DNA from: JAYZQT01 sp036136335
GTDB taxonomy: Bacteria; Pseudomonadota; Alphaproteobacteria; MPNO01; UBA830
DNA length: 64,000 nt
NCBI GenBank assembly: GCA_036136335.1
Contig: JAYZQT010000039.1
Span: 62,001-126,000 of the forward strand
Reading direction: 5' to 3'
This document shows positions 50,721-59,654 of this stretch, in pieces. Position 1 is the first letter of the stretch, and every line of letters begins with the position of its first letter. Position numbers and translations under genes: made by a program. The notes under the pieces are model-generated. The model saw only the letters and a program-made list of their open reading frames with translations. It did not search any database and had not been told where the DNA came from.

Positions 50721-51205
50721 ACGTTGCGACAGAGACTGCAATGCAGCTGTTACACTTGGAGGCCTGGTTTCTGGACAACAGGCGATGGAATGATTGGCTA
50801 GCGCTTTATACTAATGACGCGGTCTATTGGGTTCCTGCAATGGACGGAGACGAATGCTGGACCAAAGATCCCGATAAGGATGTAAGTCTTATGTACATGG
50901 ACCGTGCTGGACTTGAAGCACGCATTTTCCGTATTGATGGCAGAGATTCATACGCTACTGACCCTATACCCCATACGGCTCATCTGGTGACCAATGTGTT
51001 GGTTCACGGCGCCGATGAAGGCCTCGTACAAGTATCCGCATCTTGGATGGTAAATAGTTATTTGCGCACGCGCGGTCGACTTGTTCGGGGTGGTCTATAT
51101 GAATATTTATTGATAGCTACTTCCGACGGATTAAGGATCAAGACAAAGAAAGTCTTTGTTCACGATGACAGGATCGTCGGGCCGATCGATATCTACAATA
51201 TATGA
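50717..51205 (+). CDS. Aromatic ring-hydroxylating dioxygenase, beta subunit
   Basis: 162 residues, cystatin/NTF2-like fold typical of dioxygenase small subunits: LEAWFLDNRRWNDWLALYT at the start and SWMVNSYLRTRGRLV in the middle. It has a structural role in the alpha3beta3 hexamer. It starts at 50717, overlapping the alpha stop by four bases, with no further dioxygenase component after it. It converges on the cyclase gene with 22 bases between the stops. Confidence 0.93.
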   Translation: MNVATETAMQLLHLEAWFLDNRRWNDWLALYTNDAVYWVPAMDGDECWTKDPDKDVSLMYMDRAGLEARIFRIDGRDSYATDPIPHTAHLVTNVLVHGADEGLVQVSASWMVNSYLRTRGRLVRGGLYEYLLIATSDGLRIKTKKVFVHDDRIVGPIDIYNI

Positions 51206-51227
51206 CCGGCCCGAAAATCGCTCTCTA

Positions 51228-52199
51228 TCAGCGACAGGCCGCAATTACGCGGGCTGGCGCCCCCGATGCAGACGTTAGGCGGATAGCCCCTGCGATAAGC
51301 GTGCAGTTGCCTTTTTCATTCGCCAGTTGGCCAGTGCCTGAAGCATTCTCGAGCAATTTCCAGCCACGGGCCAGTCCAAGCTGGTGTGCATACCAGCCGT
51401 CTCCATAGGGGTTTTTGCCATCGGAACCGCGACCAGATTCACCGGAATCAATTGACAGATTATCCATCACGATCCCGTTGATCTGGACGCCCTTACGATT
51501 TTCTATCTCTATAAGTTTTTCGACGGCGTCTTTGCCAAACCCAGGATAGTTGAGACCGTTAATATAGGGGTGCATGAATGGATTTTTTGGACCCTTGCCG
51601 ACAAAAAACTTGTCCCAGCCTGAATGCACAACGATCCAGGCCCGGTCGACAATTTTGGCGGCGACATTTTCGATATCGGATGCCAGCACTGTCGCCCCTG
51701 TTGACGTACTAAAACTGGTTACTTTCGTGTTTGGCGAGGGTTTTCCACCGTTTTTGGCAAGTTCCTTCGTGACCCGCCCTGAAATATCTATATAGACGAT
51801 CGGCCCGATTATGTCTCTGAGGGTGTACTGGTCGACTGATCGCTTGTCAGCATTTCTAGACTTGTTTTTGTTCAGGTAGTGGTCTGTGGAATCAAGATGG
51901 GTCGTGTAGTGTTCGTCGAAGTGGAACCAGCCCCATTGAAAAAATCCTTTCTGTGTTTTGAATGGCTTTTTCATTTTGCGTGTCGCCTGAAATCCAAAGC
52001 TTGCAACAGGTTTCGAGTTTTTGAATGGCTTTGACAGGTCGGGTTTCGTTATGTCTCCGGCTGTGGGTGCAAACATCGGTATTGAATGTGTAAAGTCGTA
52101 ATAGCGAACGCCGCTGATCTCGGTTTGAGCCAGGGCGCAGGCTGTCCCTGCTGCGGTGACGCCCACCGCAAAGAGACCCATTTGTATAAATTTTTTCAT
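51228..52199 (-). CDS. Exported cyclase-family metal hydrolase (kynurenine formamidase-like)
   Basis: 323 residues with a Sec signal peptide (MKKFIQMGLFAVGVTAAG, cleavage probably after ACALA). The cyclase family metal motif is H-x3-H-x-D-x3-H, found here as DEHYTTHLDSTDHY, with GTH replaced by TTH. A second conserved segment is WIVVHSGWDKFF. Family members hydrolyse formamide or lactone groups. An exported member next to ring-cleavage genes could act on a pathway intermediate outside the cytoplasm. The start has AGGAT and GGGG upstream. Confidence 0.87.
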   Translation of the reverse strand: MKKFIQMGLFAVGVTAAGTACALAQTEISGVRYYDFTHSIPMFAPTAGDITKPDLSKPFKNSKPVASFGFQATRKMKKPFKTQKGFFQWGWFHFDEHYTTHLDSTDHYLNKNKSRNADKRSVDQYTLRDIIGPIVYIDISGRVTKELAKNGGKPSPNTKVTSFSTSTGATVLASDIENVAAKIVDRAWIVVHSGWDKFFVGKGPKNPFMHPYINGLNYPGFGKDAVEKLIEIENRKGVQINGIVMDNLSIDSGESGRGSDGKNPYGDGWYAHQLGLARGWKLLENASGTGQLANEKGNCTLIAGAIRLTSASGAPARVIAACR

Positions 52200-52322
52200 A
52201 TCCTACCCCTTCTTTTTCAAGTTTTTCGCTGGCTTTTTGATTATAGCGTTTACTGGGGTGACGGCCACCCGTCTAGTTTCTAAAACTGAGATCGGAGTTT
52301 ACCCGTCACCGGGCAAGGTACC

Positions 52323-53204
52323 CTACGGAGTAGATGGCAGCGCCCAGGATTGGTTCTCGTGGCCAGCCCCAAAATCACGGTTTGTTTGATTCGGGTTCCT
52401 ATTAACCAATGGTCTGGCAAATAGCGGGTGTGTTAACGAACGTATTTCGTGGTCCAGCGAGAACAGGAGCTTGCCTGTTTCCAGGTCAATGATGTCTTTA
52501 AACCGGTATTGGTGCTGGTTACTTTCTTCCGAAATCAGGTTGTGTTCCCGCAACCCATTGTATGGCCCCGAAAAATCCGCAACGTAAATCTGGATGTGGT
52601 GGCCATCAAACGGAGTGATGCGACCGGTTGTTTCCCGAAAAATCAGTTCCTGATGGTGACCCACCTGAACGTGCGCTGCCACACCCTTTGTTTTTTGTAC
52701 AACTGCTGGCGCACCAAGTATCTGTCTATAAAACCGGGAGATACCGGCAGCGTTGCCTGGGGCCACCCCGAATTCAATGTAAGCAATGCCCAATGCCATC
52801 TGCCCGAACTGTTTTGACGGTGTATGGATTCGGAAACTGTTTCCCCATGGGCAGGTGGCGGAGACAAAAGAGTCTGCGACCGTAAACCTGAATTTAGTTC
52901 CTTTCAGCAAGGTTTTTACCGACCTAAGTCGGGCCAGCAAGGCCTTCCGATCGGGTATGACAATACCGATTTTTCCTCTCAATACCTGTGGTTCATGGGT
53001 TGGCAGGTGAAACTGGTTCCGACCGATATTGATCCACATGTTGTTTACGCTGGTTACCAAGTAGGGATCTCGTGTTAGCCCCAGTCCGGTCACATAAAAC
53101 AGGGTAGCCAGACGTTGGTCGGGGATGCAAACATTGGCGTGTTCCAGTGCGATGACGTTTCCACTATCTTCATCGCTCCGGTCAAATTTAGTTCTCTGCG
53201 GCAT
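52323..53204 (-). CDS. Two-module VOC-superfamily protein
   Basis: 293 residues with two VOC modules: LEHANVCIPDQRLATLFYV near the start and IAYIEFGVAPGNAAGISRFY later. His appear at NVIALEHANV, GHHQEL and GHHIQIYV. The expected ligands of a ring-cleaving extradiol enzyme are not fully placed, so it may be a decarboxylating, isomerising or binding member instead. The strong ribosome binding site AAAGGAGGAAAGG supports the start at 53204. It precedes the exported cyclase gene by about 120 bases and follows the HpcH-type aldolase gene; all are transcribed together. Confidence 0.8.
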   Translation of the reverse strand: MPQRTKFDRSDEDSGNVIALEHANVCIPDQRLATLFYVTGLGLTRDPYLVTSVNNMWINIGRNQFHLPTHEPQVLRGKIGIVIPDRKALLARLRSVKTLLKGTKFRFTVADSFVSATCPWGNSFRIHTPSKQFGQMALGIAYIEFGVAPGNAAGISRFYRQILGAPAVVQKTKGVAAHVQVGHHQELIFRETTGRITPFDGHHIQIYVADFSGPYNGLREHNLISEESNQHQYRFKDIIDLETGKLLFSLDHEIRSLTHPLFARPLVNRNPNQTNRDFGAGHENQSWALPSTP

Positions 53205-53228
53205 CCTTTCCTCCTTTATTGGAGCCGT

Positions 53229-53996
53229 CTATTTGACGGACCCCATCGTCTTAGAAAGCATATTCGAAGCGCTTGCCAACATGTGCCGGAAATCACTCGA
53301 CAATGTGACCAGATCAAACCCTCTGGCAACCATTTCGTTGGCGTACTCTGCCGTCATCGCATGAATGCCTGCCTTGATGTCATGACGATGGGCGGCCCTC
53401 AAAATTGCCTTGATCCGTTCCATTACCGGCGGGTCCCGTTGATCGCCACCCGGGCTTCCTCCGAGCGAAACCGATAGGTCGGAGGGCCCAATATAAACTG
53501 CGTCCAGCCCAGACACAGTGCAGATTTCATCTATGTTGTCGACGGCCTGCTGCGTTTCGATCATGGCAAATGTTAGGATCGTGTTTGTTGCGTGCTCATG
53601 GTAATCGTTACCAGCGTAAAAGATCGCCCGGACCGGTCCTGTAGACCTGTAGCCTTCCGGGGCATAGCGACAGGCGCCAACAAACTTCTCGCATTCTTCG
53701 CGTGTGTTTATCATCGGGCAGATCACCCCGTAGGCGCCTGCATCTAGGGATTTCATTATGATCCCAGGATCGTTCCATGGTACGCGCACCATGGGCGCTG
53801 TCTCGTATTGTGTTATACCCTGCAGCATCGGGACCAAACTACTGTAGTCCGTGACCCCATGCTGCATGTCCACTGTGACACCATCCCAGCCGAGTGATGC
53901 GATGACCTCCGCCGAAAAAGAGCTTGGAATACACAAAAATACGTTTATTGCAGCCCTCTTCTCGTTCCACGCTATTTTGATCTGATTTTCTCTCAT
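53229..53996 (-). CDS. HpcH/HpaI-family aldolase
   Basis: 255 residues from the ATG at 53996, with GGAG eight bases upstream. The TIM barrel shows GVTVDMQHG, the Arg in MVRVPWND, the metal ligands in FAMIETQQA (Glu) and IGPSDLSVSLG (Asp), all typical of class II HpcH/HpaI aldolases. The family splits 4-hydroxy-2-oxo acids to pyruvate and an aldehyde, a common last step of meta-cleavage. This fits the dioxygenase-UbiD-VOC context. It diverges from the DMT permease gene. Confidence 0.9.
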   Translation of the reverse strand: MRENQIKIAWNEKRAAINVFLCIPSSFSAEVIASLGWDGVTVDMQHGVTDYSSLVPMLQGITQYETAPMVRVPWNDPGIIMKSLDAGAYGVICPMINTREECEKFVGACRYAPEGYRSTGPVRAIFYAGNDYHEHATNTILTFAMIETQQAVDNIDEICTVSGLDAVYIGPSDLSVSLGGSPGGDQRDPPVMERIKAILRAAHRHDIKAGIHAMTAEYANEMVARGFDLVTLSSDFRHMLASASNMLSKTMGSVK

Positions 53997-54042
53997 GTTG
54001 CACACTCCACATCCTCTTCGACTTTATTACACCGTTATTGCG

Positions 54043-54070
54043 GTGCACGGAAAGCACCATCTTAGTGCAC
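54043..54070. promoter_or_regulatory. Two GTGCAC palindromes 22 bases apart, candidate operator
   Basis: GTGCAC at 54043-54048 and 54065-54070 lie two helical turns apart between the divergent aldolase and DMT permease genes, with GGTGC and GCACC also able to pair between them. The placement suits a shared operator, but the site is short and unproven. Confidence 0.3.
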
Positions 54071-54109
54071 AATTGACGCTGCAACGCGCAGATGGCTATG
54101 TGGGAAAGA

Positions 54110-55015
54110 ATGAGTTTTAAAAACCCCATCCGTTACATCGTTGAGATGGAGACCGTGTCTCCAACGATGCGCGGCATCATCCTCGCCATTGCGTCCGGAG
54201 CATTTTTTGCCTCAATGCATGGAATGGTTCGCTTTCTTTCAAACGATATTGATCCAATGGAGATCGCATTTTTTCGGGCGCTTTTCGGTTTTTTGTTCTT
54301 TGCACCCATCCTGATGCGAACGCGCCTTTCCATTCTCCGAACAACGCGGCTACCGCTCCACATGCTGCGTGGTTTATTTAATGGCGCTTCACTACTCCTT
54401 TGGTTTACCGCACTTAGCCTAGTCCCCTTGGGAGATGCGACCGCTCTATCCCTCACCGGCCCACTTTTTGTCGCGATCGGCGCCATGTTTATTCTTGGTG
54501 AAACCGTTCGTGGTCCACGCTGGGCCGCGCTTGCCGCTGGTTTTGGTGGTGCTCTGATAATTGTGCGGCCGGGCTTCCAGGAGTTCAATTTCGGGATGAT
54601 CCTGGTACTCGTTTCAATGCTTTGCGTGACTTGTTCTAAGCTGATAGCAAAATCTCTGGCCCGCACGGACCAGCCCTCGACAATCGTCGCCTACCTGTCT
54701 CTGACAATGATGGTGCCTTCAGGGGTAGCCATTTTGTTTGTCTGGCAGCTGCCTACCCCTGTTCAACTTACAACCATGGTTGCGATAGGATTTTTGGGTA
54801 GCTGCGGTCATATGCTGCTGACGACGGCCTACAGGCTTGCAGACATTTCGGTAATTGAACCGGTGGTTTTTTCCCGGCTGGTCTGGGCTGCCATTGTTGG
54901 ATGGTTTTTGTTCGCCGAGTTTCCGGGGGTTTGGGTGTGGCTCGGCGGCTCACTCATCGTCATCGCATCTACCTGGTTGGCACGCCACGAATCGCGTACA
55001 CGCAGGCGCAACTAG
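54110..55015 (+). CDS. EamA/DMT-family membrane transporter
   Basis: About 301 residues, ten membrane helices in two EamA repeats (ILAIASGAFFASMHGMV and MILVLVSMLCVTCSKLIA). Drug/metabolite transporters move small organic molecules; this one may import or export the substrate of the aromatic cluster. The start could be 54092, 54110 or 54146; 54110 has GGGAAAG just upstream. It diverges from the aldolase gene and converges on purD with seven bases between the stops. Confidence 0.86.
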   Translation: MSFKNPIRYIVEMETVSPTMRGIILAIASGAFFASMHGMVRFLSNDIDPMEIAFFRALFGFLFFAPILMRTRLSILRTTRLPLHMLRGLFNGASLLLWFTALSLVPLGDATALSLTGPLFVAIGAMFILGETVRGPRWAALAAGFGGALIIVRPGFQEFNFGMILVLVSMLCVTCSKLIAKSLARTDQPSTIVAYLSLTMMVPSGVAILFVWQLPTPVQLTTMVAIGFLGSCGHMLLTTAYRLADISVIEPVVFSRLVWAAIVGWFLFAEFPGVWVWLGGSLIVIASTWLARHESRTRRRN

Positions 55016-55022
55016 TGGCGCC

Positions 55023-56291
55023 TCAAATTGCACGCCAACCAATATCTCGTCGGCAAAATCCCTGTGGCCATTCGATTCGGTCAATAGCCTTGTAGGCGCG
55101 TTCCTTCGCTTCCGCGACAGATTTTGCGTTTGCGGTAACGCTGAGAACCCGACCACCGGTAGCCAATAATTCCCCACTGGCTCCCCTTTCCGTTCCTGAG
55201 TGAAAAATCAATGTTCCGGCAGTCTTAGCTGCTTTCTCGACGCCTCCGATGACGGAGCCTTTTTTGTAAACACCCGGATACCCGGCGCTCGCCATCACCA
55301 CGGTCAATGCGGTTTCGTCAAACCAGCGTAGGTCAAAATCCTTCAGTTCTCCGTCGCATGCGGCGACAAGTGCTGGCACGAGGTCGGACATCAGCCGGGT
55401 CATTAAAACCTGACATTCCGGGTCACCGAAACGAACATTATATTCTACCAACTTAGGGCCCTCGTTGGTCAGCATCAGACCCGCATACAAGACACCCCTG
55501 TATGGTTTGCCCTCCGCTTTCATCCCCGAAACAGTGGGCAGAATAATTCTGTCCATAATTTCTTCAGTAATTTCACAAGTGGCTATTGGTGCTGGCGAAT
55601 AGGCGCCCATGCCACCAGTGTTGGGTCCGGTATCGCCCTCGCCCACTCGTTTGTGATCCTGTGCAGTTGCTAGCGGCAATGTATTGTCACCGTCGACCAG
55701 AGCGAAGAAGCTGACCTCTTCACCTTCCATAAATTCCTCGATTACTATTTCCGCGCCAGCGTCTCCGAAAATGTTATCGATCAGCATGTCGTCGATTGCA
55801 GCATTCGCTGCATCGACTGTTTCACAAATAATTACACCCTTGCCCGCTGCGAGCCCGTCTGCTTTGACTACAATCGGTGCACCCGTTTCAGTTAGAAATG
55901 CTTTAGCATCGTCGGGGTCGGCGAAACGCCCATAAGTGGCGGTAGGAACTCCGTGTCGGCTACAGAAATCTTTCATAAAACCCTTCGATCCTTCTAGGGT
56001 TGCCGCTTCAGCACTCGGACCAAAGGCCCGAATCTTATTTTCGGTGAGGCGGTCGGCGAGACCAAGGACTAGCGGTGCTTCTGGTCCGATCACGACGAGA
56101 TCAATTTCATGTTTGAGCGAAAAATTTACAAGGCCATCAATGTCTTCCGCACCAATCGATATACATTCAGCCACCTGAGCTATACCCGCGTTACCCGGTG
56201 CACAATATAGGTTGTCCACAAGGGGTGATCCGGCAATGGCCCAGCACAGTGCGTGCTCGCGTCCACCTCCCCCTACAACAAGAATTTTCAT
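55023..56291 (-). CDS. purD: Phosphoribosylamine-glycine ligase
   Basis: 422 residues. The N-terminal VVGGGGREHALCWAI, the ATP-grasp segments VKADGLAAGKGVII and EEFMEGEEVSFFALVDG, and FGDPECQVLM are the GARS signature. It makes glycinamide ribonucleotide, the second step of purine synthesis. The length is standard. It diverges from xseA across 71 bases. Confidence 0.96.
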   Translation of the reverse strand: MKILVVGGGGREHALCWAIAGSPLVDNLYCAPGNAGIAQVAECISIGAEDIDGLVNFSLKHEIDLVVIGPEAPLVLGLADRLTENKIRAFGPSAEAATLEGSKGFMKDFCSRHGVPTATYGRFADPDDAKAFLTETGAPIVVKADGLAAGKGVIICETVDAANAAIDDMLIDNIFGDAGAEIVIEEFMEGEEVSFFALVDGDNTLPLATAQDHKRVGEGDTGPNTGGMGAYSPAPIATCEITEEIMDRIILPTVSGMKAEGKPYRGVLYAGLMLTNEGPKLVEYNVRFGDPECQVLMTRLMSDLVPALVAACDGELKDFDLRWFDETALTVVMASAGYPGVYKKGSVIGGVEKAAKTAGTLIFHSGTERGASGELLATGGRVLSVTANAKSVAEAKERAYKAIDRIEWPQGFCRRDIGWRAI

Positions 56292-56362
56292 ATCTTTATC
56301 CTCGATTCTGTGCCAATGGCATTGGCAACCGACCCATCTGATGACATAGAATGCGAATCATC

Positions 56363-57904
56363 ATGGCTGATCAATTCTTTGATACGAGCGAACGGACCTC
56401 AGGAAGTGACAATTTGGTCGAACTTACGGTTGGTGAGGTTTCGCAGGCGGTTAAACGAACGCTTGAGGGGGCGTTTGGTCACGTTCGCGTCCGTGGAGAG
56501 GTTGGAAGGCCGAACTATCATGGATCTGGCCATCTATATTTCACTTTGAAGGACCCCGATGCGGCGATTGATGCCGTCGCCTGGCGCGGGACCGTCAACA
56601 AACTGCCACTTCGCCTTGAAGAAGGAATGGAGGTTATAGCGATTGGCCGAATATCGTCCTATCCCAAAAATTCTCGATATCAGATTGTCGTTGAGGCGAT
56701 TGAACTTGCAGGCGAAGGCGCACTTCTTAAAATGCTTGAAGAACGGCGAAAAAAACTAGATGCCGAGGGACTGTTTGACCCCGCCCGAAAACGCGAATTG
56801 CCGTTCCTCCCAGTCGTTATTGGTGTGATTACCTCGCCAACCGGTGCGGTGTTTCGGGATATTCTAAATAGATTGGAGGACCGCTTTCCAAGTCACGTCT
56901 TGATGTGGCCTGTGCCGGTTCAGGGCGATGGCGCCGCGGTAAAAATCGCGGCGGCAATTGACGGATTCAACGCGTTTTCGACTAAAGGCGTCGTACCAAA
57001 ACCAGATGTTCTTATCGTTGCCCGCGGCGGCGGCAGCCTCGAAGATCTCTGGCAATTCAATGAAGAAGTGGTCGTGCGGGCTGCGGCGGCGTCCGGCATC
57101 CCTTTGATTTCGGCCGTCGGGCATGAAACCGATACGACGCTTATTGACTTTGCATCTGATCATCGTGCATCGACCCCCACTGCCGCCGCTGAATTAGTGG
57201 TTCCCGTCCGCAACGAACTTCTCGCCCGGGTATTGGATGATGAAAGACGCCTAGTAGAAGGTGTTGGAAGATATTTGGAAGACCGCCGTATCCGATTGGC
57301 GGGGGTGTTACGCGGGCTGCCCCGTCCTGCGGACCTGCTTGAGACCGCAATGCAATCACTGGACTTTGGTGGCGAGCGCCTTGTCGCAGTGATGACGCGG
57401 CAAATCGAGCGCGCGGCCAGTCGTTTTGAGACGGCCAAAGCTTCGACCCGTAATCCGCGGGACATTCTTGAACTAAAATCACGAGACATAGCCCAATTGT
57501 CCGGACACCTCACTACCAACCTGCAGGCCTTGCTAAGAGATAGATCAACGCATTTACGTGCTCTGTCGGTTATTGGGCGAATGTCGGGCGCAATAGAACG
57601 TTCAATCGGCACCGCAGAAACCGCGCTTCAATCCGTGACACTATTACTAAATGGTTTGTCTTATGAACGTGTTCTGGAGCGCGGCTTTGCTCTTGTTCGT
57701 GCCGATGACGGTAGGGCGGTTATCAAGGCTCAGACAACCAAACCCGGACAAAACATTTCAATACAATTTTCGGATGGCGAGGTAGGGGCCAAAATACGGG
57801 CTGGCACCCTCCTAATGAAGTCCTCTGGGAAAAAGGTTAAAGAAAAGCCGAATAAAAAGGGTACTGTGAGCAAAAACCCGAGCGGCCAAGGATCGCTTTT
57901 CTAG
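56363..57904 (+). CDS. xseA: Exodeoxyribonuclease VII large subunit
   Basis: 513 residues. The N-terminal OB-fold begins TVGEVSQAVKRTLEGAFGHVRVRGE (in part), then GHLYFTLKDPDA. The nuclease core includes GVITSPTGAVFRDIL, VARGGGSLEDLWQFNEE and SAVGHETDTTLIDFASD, followed by a long helical region and YERVLERGFALVR. It degrades single-stranded DNA with XseB. ATG 56363 is used; 56351 is also open and neither has a strong ribosome binding site. Its stop shares a base with the next start (TAGTG). Confidence 0.95.
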   Translation: MADQFFDTSERTSGSDNLVELTVGEVSQAVKRTLEGAFGHVRVRGEVGRPNYHGSGHLYFTLKDPDAAIDAVAWRGTVNKLPLRLEEGMEVIAIGRISSYPKNSRYQIVVEAIELAGEGALLKMLEERRKKLDAEGLFDPARKRELPFLPVVIGVITSPTGAVFRDILNRLEDRFPSHVLMWPVPVQGDGAAVKIAAAIDGFNAFSTKGVVPKPDVLIVARGGGSLEDLWQFNEEVVVRAAAASGIPLISAVGHETDTTLIDFASDHRASTPTAAAELVVPVRNELLARVLDDERRLVEGVGRYLEDRRIRLAGVLRGLPRPADLLETAMQSLDFGGERLVAVMTRQIERAASRFETAKASTRNPRDILELKSRDIAQLSGHLTTNLQALLRDRSTHLRALSVIGRMSGAIERSIGTAETALQSVTLLLNGLSYERVLERGFALVRADDGRAVIKAQTTKPGQNISIQFSDGEVGAKIRAGTLLMKSSGKKVKEKPNKKGTVSKNPSGQGSLF

Positions 57905-58728
57905 TGTGGGCACGTGGTGTTGCTTTTTGTTTTCTTCTCCCGATTTGCTCCGCCGGACACACTGGCAATCTCTCACTGGAAGGAAATTTCGTCCAAGGGG
58001 GCCTCGTTATGGGTCGCACGGACCCTGGCGCCCAAGTGAGGCTCGATGATCAGAAATTACAGGTCGATGGTACAGGGCGCTTTATTTTCGGGTTCGGACG
58101 CGATGCGAAGGATACCGCGGAACTTAGGGTGATTTTCCCTAATGAAGATCGCAGTGTAAGGCGGCTGTCGATAAAACAGCGGAAATATAGCGTGCAGCGT
58201 ATCCAAGGGTTGCCACGGCGCATGGTAACACCGCCGAAAGCGGCCATGCGACGCATTCATGAGGAAGCCAAGTCTATTCGCAAGGCGCGGGCGATTTTTA
58301 CACCGGTTGTGTATTTTGCTGAAGGCCTCATCTGGCCCACGAAAGGGAAGATTTCCGGGGTGTATGGCAGCCAGAGGATTCTGAATGGGAGGCCGCGTCG
58401 GCCCCACCTGGGGGTAGACATCGCCGCTCTAGCAGGCACGCCAGTGTTAGCTGCTGCTGCCGGGATCGTTACCCTTGCGCAGGGTGATTTGTACTTTACC
58501 GGGGGAACAGTGATTATCAATCATGGTCACGGTTTGACTACAGTTTATTCACATCTCCAGTCCATAGGAACCCGAGTAGGTGCGCTGGTAAGTCAGGGGC
58601 AGGACATTGGTACTGTTGGGTCTACAGGTCGCTCAACCGGACCCCATCTTGACTGGCGTGTTAACTGGTTTCAGGAACGCCTTGACCCCATGCTTATGGC
58701 TCCGCCGGTGCGGAGTAACGTGGAGTAA
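57904..58728 (+). CDS. M23-family peptidoglycan metallopeptidase
   Basis: 274 residues. The start is GTG at 57904, sharing its first base with the xseA stop. A signal-like N-terminus (VAFCFLLPICSAG) precedes an Ig-like region. The LytM domain has H168 and D172 (PHLGVDIA), H217 (TTVYSHL) and H248 in GPHLDW. The third zinc ligand, usually His in HLH, is Asp here (D250), a variant whose effect on catalysis is not known. Such proteins cut peptidoglycan cross-links or activate amidases in the periplasm. It converges on lpxL. Confidence 0.88.
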   Translation: MWARGVAFCFLLPICSAGHTGNLSLEGNFVQGGLVMGRTDPGAQVRLDDQKLQVDGTGRFIFGFGRDAKDTAELRVIFPNEDRSVRRLSIKQRKYSVQRIQGLPRRMVTPPKAAMRRIHEEAKSIRKARAIFTPVVYFAEGLIWPTKGKISGVYGSQRILNGRPRRPHLGVDIAALAGTPVLAAAAGIVTLAQGDLYFTGGTVIINHGHGLTTVYSHLQSIGTRVGALVSQGQDIGTVGSTGRSTGPHLDWRVNWFQERLDPMLMAPPVRSNVE

Positions 58729-58733
58729 AATGG

Positions 58734-59651
58734 TTAGTCGGTTTGTTTTGGTCTTTTGCCCCAGCGACGGTGAAACCACATCCATTCCTCGGGCCGGTCA
58801 TTGATCCACTCGCTAAAACGCCCGTTAACCCATGTCATAGTGGCCTTGATATCTGCGTTTCTATTGCCTGTACTGACTGGCTTCCGCGGTTTCTCTACCG
58901 TTACGCGAAAATGCGCAGGCCCTGTTCGTTCTACCCGAACCAGGACCAGAAGAGCGCCATTCTTTAACGCCAATGCCGCGGGCGCAGCCGGGGTCATCGC
59001 TTCCAAGCCCAGAAAGGGAACTCGGACGCCATCATTCATTCTGACGTCGACCAGCATAATCGTGTGTCTGTCGCCTTTGAGTATTTGTAATAGACGTCGA
59101 GCACCTTCCCGACCTTTCATTATTAACTCCACGCCATCCTTGCTTTGCCATCCGCGGACATATGCATCAAATAAAGGATTATTGATTGGGCGGTAAACCA
59201 CCGTTAGCGGCAAATCTTTAAGCTGCGCCGCGAGTGTGACCATTTCCCAGTTACCTATATGTCCGGCAAGTAGAATTCCTGATTTTCCGCTTTCTCGAAG
59301 AGTATCAAGATGTTCGGCGCCCACTATGTCGATCCTATGTTGTTGATCACGGCGAACCTGATCCAAACACCAATAATCGATGCATACACGGGCAAAATTG
59401 TCCCAAACTCCGCGCACGATCCTTTCGGTCTCGGTATCCGAAATATTCGCCCAGACCAGCCGTACATTATCCCGTATTCGATTGCTTAGGGTGAGGCGTG
59501 GACCAATAGTTCGCCCAATTGCCGAAAGAAAACCAGAAGCGACGTCGATTGGCATCCGACTTAACACTGCGTAAATCGGCCAAACGGCAACGAACTCGAT
59601 GTAATGTCGCAGACTTGGTTTTTGCCAATATCGTTTTGAATATCGCGCCAA
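58734..59651 (-). CDS. lpxL: Kdo2-lipid IVA lauroyltransferase-like (LpxL/HtrB family)
   Basis: 305 residues. The acyltransferase motif H-x4-E is H131-IGNW-E136 in LLAGHIGNWEMVTL, followed by VVYRPINNP, and a membrane anchor precedes it. It adds a secondary acyl chain to lipid A precursors at the inner membrane. The gene is the last of the leftward run msbA-DUF374-waaA-lpxK-lpxL; its start lies three bases after the lpxK stop. LpxL against LpxM cannot be told from sequence alone. Confidence 0.9.
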   Translation of the reverse strand: MARYSKRYWQKPSLRHYIEFVAVWPIYAVLSRMPIDVASGFLSAIGRTIGPRLTLSNRIRDNVRLVWANISDTETERIVRGVWDNFARVCIDYWCLDQVRRDQQHRIDIVGAEHLDTLRESGKSGILLAGHIGNWEMVTLAAQLKDLPLTVVYRPINNPLFDAYVRGWQSKDGVELIMKGREGARRLLQILKGDRHTIMLVDVRMNDGVRVPFLGLEAMTPAAPAALALKNGALLVLVRVERTGPAHFRVTVEKPRKPVSTGNRNADIKATMTWVNGRFSEWINDRPEEWMWFHRRWGKRPKQTD

Positions 59652-59654
59652 TAT

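Noticed and set aside
54133..54666. A 177-codon open frame opposite the DMT permease
   Set aside because: Composition is Arg/Lys/Pro-rich with no family signature; the opposite strand encodes an ordinary ten-helix transporter.
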